Positions 57,516 to 64,000 of a stretch of DNA of 64,000 bases are shown here, piece by piece (within the stretch, counting starts at the first letter, position 1; the number at the start of each line of letters is the position of its first letter). Source of the DNA: Monodelphis domestica (Eukaryota; Chordata; Mammalia; Didelphimorphia; Didelphidae). The translations under genes were made by a program, and so were the position numbers. The notes under the pieces were generated by a model. That model ran no database searches. It saw only the letters and a program-made list of their open reading frames with translations, and was not told where the DNA came from. Location of the stretch: assembly GCF_027887165.1 (NCBI RefSeq), contig NC_077227.1:540891189-540955188 (forward strand). The letters run 5' to 3'.

Positions 57516-57659
57516 TAAAGAATATACATATTTCTTATCACTATAAGGAACTTTTACATAAAGTGACCAATAATTAAGGCACAGAAATGTTGTATAAATT
57601 TATAAAGAAGTAGAAATTTTAAATATTTTCTTTATAGAGAATGACGCATGTGTATCATG
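57516..57659. other. Unassigned spacer
   Basis: AT-rich. Confidence 0.3.
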
Positions 57660-58190
57660 GGTACTGATTTCAAAAGCCAGAAGCTTACAATCTGAAAGGA
57701 TTGGTAATGTTAGTGAGGACTGATACATTAATAACCATGATGAGAAGTAATAGGGAGAGATTTATATGAATGACTAGAACTACCTTGAGTTTGAAGGTCA
57801 TTTTAACTCAGGTCAGGAAAAATTGACATCTGAATTGGGCCTAAAGAAGAATGAACAGTTAGAAGAGATGGTTATGTGAAAGAAGAGAATCCAATCTTAA
57901 CATCCAACAGTGGAAATGGAAAAAGGTCAGAGCAATGATACATTTGTAATAGAACTTAGAATGAAAGGAAATACTGTGTGATCTGCCATTGTATTAACCA
58001 GTTACAAATGGTTAAAAATTTTCACTTTATTAAAAAATCATGGGGAATCACTGAATTGGTGGAGAAATGACATAACCCTTAGGAAAATTATTCAGATAAT
58101 AAGTAGTATGGTAAATGACTTGGAGACAGAGGGAGCAAAATAAGATGAGGCAAAAAGAAATCTTTAATTAAAATGTGTAATATATGACCA
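57660..58190 (-). mobile_element. L2 LINE fragment
   Basis: GAAGCTTACAATCTGAAAGG, TTGACATCTGAATTGGGCCT, GGAGAAATGACATAACCCTT, AGGAAAATTATTCAGATAAT run in antisense L2 order. Diverged. Confidence 0.65.
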
Positions 58191-59060
58191 GAGAGAGGTC
58201 ACTCACCTTCACATTGGGAAACTGGAGAGAGGGGGTGAATGAGTTGAGGAAATGGAGAGAGGGAGGAGATAGATCCTCCCTTCTCTTCCCCTTGGGGAAG
58301 ACAGCACAATTTGTCTTCCAGGTGGACAGAATATGTCTCCTCAGAGATTGGGGTTGTGAAGTTGAGGTTAGGGACTGGAGGAAAAGATTTGGAGAATGAC
58401 CCACTGCCTCCCTCTTTAATCTTAGCTGTTGATGAGAGGGTAAATTCCTTGCCTCTGAATCCTTCCAATATCCCAACTGCCATCCTTCCCTTTGAGACCT
58501 AGTTCACTCCTTAGCCCTGGTCTTGAACTATTCTCCCTCTTGGGGAATGGTTTGATTCTCCCCCCAAATCTTCAGTGTCCTTCTTTGATATCAGAAAGCA
58601 GTCTGACATTATCTAGAAGGTAATACTTTATTTTGGGGAGGGGCATACAGGGCAGGGAGAGTGAGGGTGTTGGGTGAGGAAAGTGGGAGACAGGAATCCC
58701 TATAGGTTCTCAACTGACCTCCCTCCCCCAAATCTTGATGAGTTCAGGTTGTCAGCCTGACCCTCCTTTTGGTCAGTTGTTGGGTTTATCCTTCCTCCTA
58801 AACTAATCTGGCTATGAGTTGAAGCTCAGGACAATTAGGGGAAAGAAAGGTCTTCTCACTAGATGGCTTCCTATAAAGTCCCAATCTACTTTTGTCTTCA
58901 GCTGGAGTCAAGGGAGATTTAAGGGTTCACTGGAAGGTAGTCAATGTCCAAAGGGATCCTCCACCTCAGAAGTCCTCCACTCAGACTGTACACTCCTGGA
59001 GAGAGAGCTGATCAGAAGTAAGCTGGCAGTTTTTTGAATTCTCCCAACTCCTCTGTTACT
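58191..59060. other. Unclassified GC-richer block
   Basis: About 870 bases with more G+C than its surroundings and many GGGAG/CTCCC steps. The minus strand has AAAATAAAGTATTACC at about 58622-58637, a possible polyadenylation signal. That would suit an old LTR or the end of a processed transcript, but I see no matching second copy or protein. Open frames of 63-102 codons overlap one another and look like chance. Confidence 0.35.
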
Positions 59061-59559
59061 TCCTTGATTCTTCCTTGCCCTTCCCCTGATTGAGCTGCTC
59101 CTTTGCATTGATGGATCTGCATTTTTTCCCCTCCTTTTGTCTTCTCTAACAAATGATTTGGATGGATATCAAAATGGAAAGGGAAGGTAAATTATATCTC
59201 TCTCAGCACCTAGCTAGGTTGTTAAATGGACCAGAGTTAAAGGATCTATGCAATAAGAAGATCACAAATTCTTAATGATTCTTTAACTTAAAATAAATCG
59301 TAGGAAATTGCCTAAGTCACATAGAGGTTAACTGGGTAAGTGTTCATCAGGTCACACCAACTTCTAACCTAGGATTCTATTGAATGTGTGATATTAAAAA
59401 TAACAAAATATGAGTCAATTTGCTGTCCTTAGTGGATTTGTAAACTGTGTTTTTCGTCAGTTTTTTTCCAACATTTGTACAGTCAAGTTCATCATACTTA
59501 TCATTTCCCTGCACTCCCCTCCTTTCCCCTATGGCCCCCACATTTACTACTTGGCAGCC
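59061..59559. other. No gene seen
   Basis: Unassigned; SINE-like debris near 59290-59370. Confidence 0.3.
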
Positions 59560-59680
59560 TAGATTAGAATTAGATAGAAGTTCCACGAAGGCAAAGATGA
59601 GGTCTTATCTAAAATGCGGATCTTCTAGAGCTTAGCACATACAGTAGACAGATGCTGAATTTGTTTCATCAGGTAATTTT
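59560..59680 (+). mobile_element. L2 LINE 3' end fragment
   Basis: AGATAGAAGTTCCACGAAGG, GCAAAGATGAGGTCTTATCT, TAGAGCTTAGCACATACAGT, AGACAGATGCTGAATTTG. Confidence 0.65.
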
Positions 59681-60249
59681 TTAGTTCTTTGCTTCATTTT
59701 GTCTGTATAGACACAAGTTTTGGCGTTCCAACCCACATCACAAATACCACCCAGTAAACTGTGTGTGAAAACTGTCACTTGTTTGGGGGAGGAAGAAGGA
59801 GGTAAACCAAATTTACTCTTTGACAGTATGAGATGAAGAGAGAGAATCTTATTCTTAAGTGCTGTTTCACATGAAATCAGACTGAATCAATTCAGTGTCA
59901 TCAAGACCACATTTCCAGTTTTGGCAGGTGTAGTTTGGTGACTTCAGCACATCCTTTACCTGTGTCAGTGAGGGGGCAAAGTGCTTTCACCTTTTTAGTA
60001 TCAACAGCTACACAACATGAACTTTTCTATATTGAAAAAAAAAAACAGTCTTCCCTGTGAATTTCCCAAAGTTAAACAAAAAGCAAGTAAGTGAGTTGAG
60101 ACTTGACTTTTAGACTTCAAATCCAATACTCAGCAACTACAACAAAAGTGAATTAAATTTCTCTGTCTTCTTGGATGGTTTCCAATACATGGAATCCCTT
60201 GACACTCTACCAAACATCTTTCTATTGAGAAATCTGAGTTGGGATTAAT
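59681..60249. other. No gene seen
   Basis: Unassigned; single-copy-looking. Confidence 0.35.
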
Positions 60250-60435
60250 GAATTTTTGTTCAGTACTGTTCAATTCTTCTCATGTCAGGTCAATACTATC
60301 CATAAAGTTTTCTTGGCAATCAGCAATACTGGAGTGGTTTGTCATTTCCTTCTCCATTGGATCAAGGCAAACAGAGATTTAGAAGTGTTATGTTAGGGGC
60401 TTAATAAATGCCTATGCTTTTGGATTGGATTGGTT
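60250..60435 (-). repeat. RTE-tailed SINE fragment
   Basis: CATAAAGTTTTCTTGGCAAT, TACTGGAGTGGTTTGTCATT, TCCTTCTCCATTGGATCAAG are the reversed RTE/BovB-type tail also seen at 45.0 kb. The final GGGGCTTAATAAATGCCTAT looks like an adjoining L2 tip. Confidence 0.7.
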
Positions 60436-60851
60436 TAGAAGAAAAAGAAGAGAGATGAAAGAAGACTTGGAAAATATGTTAGAGTTATAAAAGCAAAAGC
60501 AAGAAGAGTGCAGACTCAAGGTTTGGATTTTATAAATTATTTTTTAATTCTAACATTCTAAAACCTGGGGTCTTTGAAATAAAAGGATGTGCTACCATGA
60601 CATTGTTTGCTGAGTAGAACACAAATAGTATACTTCTTATTCTCTAAAACTTAAAATTGTTTAAGTGAATATTAAAATGATTAGTATGAGGAAGACAAAG
60701 TAATTTGGAAAGGCTTATGAAAAGGAATGAGAAAAGAATAAAACAAGGTCACAAAATATAAAGCTGGAAGAATTTTTTAAATCATACAATTAGTTATATA
60801 TAAAAATAAAATGTATATATAAATTCAGGGATTAATGGGCAAGTAGAAAGC
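60436..60851. other. No gene seen
   Basis: A-rich, unassigned. Confidence 0.3.
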
Positions 60852-61069
60852 AGAAGGTAATAGATAGGAGGTAGCTGAGTGGCTCAGTGGATTGAAAGTC
60901 AGGCCTAGAGATGGGAGGCCCTAGTTTCAAATCTGGCCTCAGACACTTCCCAGCTGTATGACCCTGGGCAAGTCACTTAACCCCCATTGCCTAGCCCTTA
61001 CCGCTCTTATTGACTCCAAGATGGAAGGTAAGGGTTTTTAAATTAAAAAAAAAAAGAAGGTTATAGATA
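60852..61069 (+). repeat. Marsupial CORE-SINE with target duplication
   Basis: GGAGGTAGCTGAGTGGCTCA through CACTTAACCCCCATTGCCTA to a poly-A at 61044-61055. It is flanked by AGAAGGTAATAGATA (60852-60866) and AGAAGGTTATAGATA (61055-61069), a 15-base target duplication with one difference. It lacks part of the usual 3' region (the GCCTTGGAACCAATAC segment). Confidence 0.93.
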
Positions 61070-61364
61070 GGGAAATTTTAGTAAGCTGCTAGAGAGTTTT
61101 AGACTTTTCTTTTTAACTTTATATACTATACCACTTAATCGTAATCAATCACTGAGTTTACTGAGCACTTGCTTTGTGTCAAAGAAAGTTCTAGTACCTT
61201 GAATAATGCGTTGCATATATATTTTAATAAATGAATGTTGATTGTGTTAAAAGTGAAGTGAATAATAAATTATTTTAAAATAAGTAAAAACAATTTACAA
61301 TACACAATAATAATTGAAGAAGTGACTTAAAAATCTAAAATCATTTTAAAGGGTATTAGAGTTT
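61070..61364. other. Mostly unassigned, possible L2 tip
   Basis: CTGAGTTTACTGAGCACTTG and CTTTGTGTCAAAGAAAG at 61150-61195 look like an antisense L2 3' end. Confidence 0.45.
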
Positions 61365-61545
61365 ACAAAATGTTTTCCTTAGAACAAAATATGAGATAAG
61401 CAGGGTAATACTATTAATTTTATTAATCAGATGAAAAAATTGAGGCTTAAAGAAATTAACTGACTTACTCATAGTCTTGTACCAGTGTCAGTGCCTGGGA
61501 TTGAACAGGAATCTTGACTCTAAAACTAGTGTCCTAGATAAGACA
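61365..61545 (-). repeat. MIR/THER1 SINE
   Basis: CAGATGAAAAAATTGAGGCT, AATTAACTGACTTACTCATA, GATTGAACAGGAATCTTGAC, CTAAAACTAGTGTCCTAGA. Confidence 0.72.
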
Positions 61546-61629
61546 ACTTATATTAGTCTAAGTCATAGATTCCCTGTATTATGATTTCCTCTCTGAATTT
61601 TAACTTTTCTTTTGGAATAAAAAGAGATT

Positions 61630-61835
61630 CTTAGTTCTTATAGCAAACGGTGTTTGAGAATTCATGAAAGAGTTCTTTACGGAGCTCTGAAAACTACTAA
61701 CCCCATTAAGGACTATATATGCAAAGTGATTGAAGAGAAGCATGGAAAATACAGGGAAATTGTTGGATTTCATCATTTCACCTTAGGCTTGCAGCTGAAA
61801 AAATCAGATTTTCAAGCAGCCATAGGGCTGCCTCC
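61630..61835 (+). other. Unassigned open frame, possible exon or pseudogene piece
   Basis: An open frame from about 61639 reads KRCLRIHERVLYGALKTTNP and continues without a stop through KDYICKVIEEKHGKYREI to AAIGLPPVNMQ, where a MIR begins; the track of open codons ends inside the MIR at 61917. It follows a pyrimidine-containing stretch ending TTCTTATAG at 61641, which could be a splice acceptor. I do not recognise the protein. Its balanced amino-acid make-up sets it apart from most open frames here. It may be a chance frame, a lone exon or a retrocopy piece; the MIR at its 3' side argues against a constrained exon continuing there. Confidence 0.25.
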
Positions 61836-61839
61836 AGTG

Positions 61840-62010
61840 AATATGCAGATATGGAAAATGAGGCAGAATGGTATAGTGAAACGAACATTGGGTTTAAAAT
61901 TGGGTTTCTGGATTTGAATTCTACTACTTTGTAAATTTTGTAAGTCATCAACTGTGTAGTTCTGGGAAAACTCGATTGCTATTTGTTATCTCTAAAATAG
62001 AAGTTTAGAC
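61840..62010 (+). repeat. MIR/THER1 SINE
   Basis: GAGGCAGAATGGTATAGTGA, TGGATTTGAATTCTACTACT, GTGTAGTTCTGGGAAAACTC. Confidence 0.7.
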
Positions 62011-62014
62011 CCAA

Positions 62015-62615
62015 GTGAGTATTAAGTTTTAGAACAGACCAAGATAACCTAGAAAATGTTCAGAGGAGAGGAATCAGGATGATAAAAGTCCTCAAGACTC
62101 AACCATGAAAAATGAATTGAAGAAACTAAGGATATTTAGTTTGGGAGAAAGAAATGTGTGTATATTGGGGGTGTACTGGCTGTTTTGAAATGCTTGAAAA
62201 AATTTCATGTGGAATTAGTTTACCTTGTCTTTGTTTTGGGAGCAGAAATAGAAGTAATGTGTCAAAGTTGAAAAAAGATATGTATGGGCTTGGTATCAGG
62301 GGAAAAAAAAAAACTTCCTGACATTTAGAGCCATGAAAAAGTAAAAAAAAAAAAGGATTTTCTTATAAAGTAATAGATTCTTCTGTGGAGTTGTAGATTA
62401 TGTGCACTTTTTTTGAGTGGTATGTGTGTGTGTTGAGTCTTCAAAGGAAGGGTTGAGAAGACTATTTATCCGGTATGTTGGAATTCTTTGTTTTTTTCTT
62501 TTTCATGTATGGATTGAACAGGGTGATTAAGGTTCTTTCCAGCTTTGAAAGTCTGTGATGTTTAAGATTCTTCCAGCTCCAACTATTCTATTAGAGTTAT
62601 GTGTGACTCCCCTTC
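62015..62615 (+). mobile_element. L3/CR1 LINE 3' end
   Basis: GAAAATGTTCAGAGGAGAGG, TGAAGAAACTAAGGATATTT, CTTCCTGACATTTAGAGCCA, GGTTCTTTCCAGCTTTGAAA, GATTCTTCCAGCTCCAACTA: sense L3 from ORF2 end through its 3' terminus. Confidence 0.82.
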
Positions 62616-62639
62616 AGCACAAATGGCAGACCTTCCTTC

Positions 62640-63700
62640 TGTGACACACTAAAACACCAGCTTCTTAAAGATATCTGCTATGTGCTTCCTGAGTCTACTC
62701 CTTTCCATCCTAAACATCCTCAGGTCCTTTTAATAAATTATCAAATGGAATAATTTCTATCCCCTTTACAACCTCCTCCTAGTCCTATCTAATTTATCAA
62801 TGTCCTCCCTAAAATGCTACCCCAGAACTGAACAGAATATTCTAGATTTGGGGGAACCAGTGCCCATTGTAGTATAGTCATGTACCTAGTAAAACACACT
62901 AAGCCTTTCTTATTATCACCAAACTTCAACATCCGTTCTCATGGCTGCTTTATCAGAGTTTTGACTCATATGGAGCCTACTCTTTCTTACCTAGTATGAG
63001 CATTTTGTTATCTGCTTTTTTAAAATTTGCTACAGTTCTCCTTTTCCCCATTATGAATAGTAATAGTAGATCTAGACCTTCAGAGGAAGGGAAAGTCTAT
63101 CTACTACCCAGCTTTGTTTACAATATCTGTGGCTGTACAAACTAAAACTTCCTTCCTTCTCTGGTCACACTCCCTTTTATGTGTTATGTACGTATATTTA
63201 TAGTGTGTGTGTATGTCTATTCCCAGTACTTGGCACAACATCTGGCACATAGTAGATGGCTAGTCAATACTTGTTCATTCATTGGCTCCTTTCTTCATTC
63301 ACTAAGAATATAATCTCTAGATTATATTCTCTAGATTATATTCTTAGCTATAGTCTGTTATCTACACATTCCTATTATGTCATACTTAGGAAACTGTTTT
63401 TTTGCTCAAGTATAATTTATCTTCATTAAGTTCCATCTTATTACACTTGCCCACTATTCTAATGTATTGAGATCTTTTTTGTATTCTAACAATCATCTAA
63501 TATACTGAATTTTTTTTGCATGTCATGCATATCTTTATACAAGTCCTTAATAAAAATGTTAAACAGTATAGAACAAAGCATAGAATTCTCTTTCCAAAAT
63601 GACCTGAACCATTTAGGACTACTTCTAGTTATTCAACCAGTTTTGAATTAACCTAATTTACAGTTTAGCATAGTCCAGATCTCTACTTTTTTTTTTTTTT
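62640..63700 (-). mobile_element. L3/CR1 LINE ORF2 fragment, split by an L2 tip
   Basis: Antisense L3/CR1: ATTTATCAATGTCCTCCCTA, CCAGAACTGAACAGAATATT, TGACTCATATGGAGCCTAC, then after the interruption AAGTTCCATCTTATTACACT, AATAAAAATGTTAAACAGTA, TATTCAACCAGTTTTGAATT. The order matches CR1 RT antisense. It faces the preceding L3 tail to tail. Confidence 0.8.
63205..63290 (+). mobile_element. L2 LINE 3' tip
   Basis: CTATTCCCAGTACTTGGCAC, ATCTGGCACATAGTAGATGG, CAATACTTGTTCATTCATTG: sense L2 terminus lying between two L3 pieces. Confidence 0.75.
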
Positions 63701-64000
63701 ACAAGGAAGGCTAAAAAACTTTTTCTCCTCTTTCTTCCATCTTCTGTACATTATAAAAAAATCTAAGTTGGTAAATAAGTTCCCTGGGCATCTACCCAGG
63801 TCCTTTCAACAACTCATTATTTCCTCCCCCTCTGGAATCATTCCCTTTGTGTCTTCAGAATTTTTCATTCTTTAGAGCTTCCATCTTCCTTCCTCTTTGC
63901 TGTTTTTCACACAAGATATGCCATCTCTTGACATTTTTATTGGCTATATGACCATGACTGGAATTGGCTTTCTTCTCATCTCTGCCTCTTGAGTTGCCTG
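63701..64000. other. No gene seen
   Basis: CT-rich, unassigned; may continue the minus-strand L3 further 5'. Confidence 0.3.

Noticed and set aside
58191-59060. LTR retroelement call
   Set aside because: Only a possible polyadenylation signal and composition support it; no paired repeat or target duplication was found, so it stays unclassified.

Overview
This window looks like nuclear DNA from a marsupial mammal. It is AT-rich and gene-poor, and I found no intact protein-coding gene. The host assignment rests on the repeats. There are several copies of the roughly 190 bp marsupial CORE-SINE that begins GGGGCAGCTGGGTGGCTCAG and ends AAGGTAAGGGTTT plus poly-A. There are L1 elements whose ORF2 and 3' region read like the marsupial L1 lineage, a BovB-like RTE LINE with its RTE-tailed SINE, and very many old L2, L3/CR1 and MIR/THER1 copies. 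Family names come from memory of consensus sequences, not from a database search, and most repeat edges are good only to tens of bases. I cannot name the species; an opossum or an Australian marsupial are both possible.

Layout. 0.6-3.0 kb holds a processed pseudogene of nucleolin (NCL) on the minus strand, recognisable from the start codon through four RRM domains to the end of the 3' UTR. 5.3 kb holds a U6 snRNA pseudogene. 6-11 kb is mostly minus-strand L1 debris. 11.5-12.6 kb is an L2 with a 320 bp CCTT array beside it and a CT/CTGT array inside it. 16-20 kb has nested L2/MIR, a 5'-inverted L1, SINEs and an unclassified GC-rich insert. 21.6-27 kb has L2, an inverted SINE pair, an L1 with a SINE in it flanked by perfect 17 bp target duplications, and an RTE/BovB-like copy. 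28-30 kb is mostly single-copy. 30.5-34.1 kb has two L1 blocks, one interrupted by a hAT-like non-autonomous DNA transposon with visible terminal inverted repeats.

34.1-38.4 kb is unique sequence with L2 and MIR. 38.5-42.1 kb is a short LTR element on the minus strand with paired LTRs of about 313 bp; it is a broken fossil. 42-54 kb is old MIR/L2/L3 debris. 54.5-55.7 kb has a GAAA/GGAA array followed by an L1 3' end. 58.2-59.1 kb is an unclassified GC-richer block. 60-64 kb holds a SINE, a short unassigned ORF, and two L3/CR1 copies placed tail to tail.

Nothing here works together as an operon or pathway. The window reads as intergenic or intronic sequence shaped by layered retroposition. 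I found no convincing undescribed system. The best follow-ups are the unassigned ORF at 61.65 kb, the unclassified GC-rich inserts at 19.6 and 58.2 kb, and the possible conserved non-coding block at 28.4 kb.
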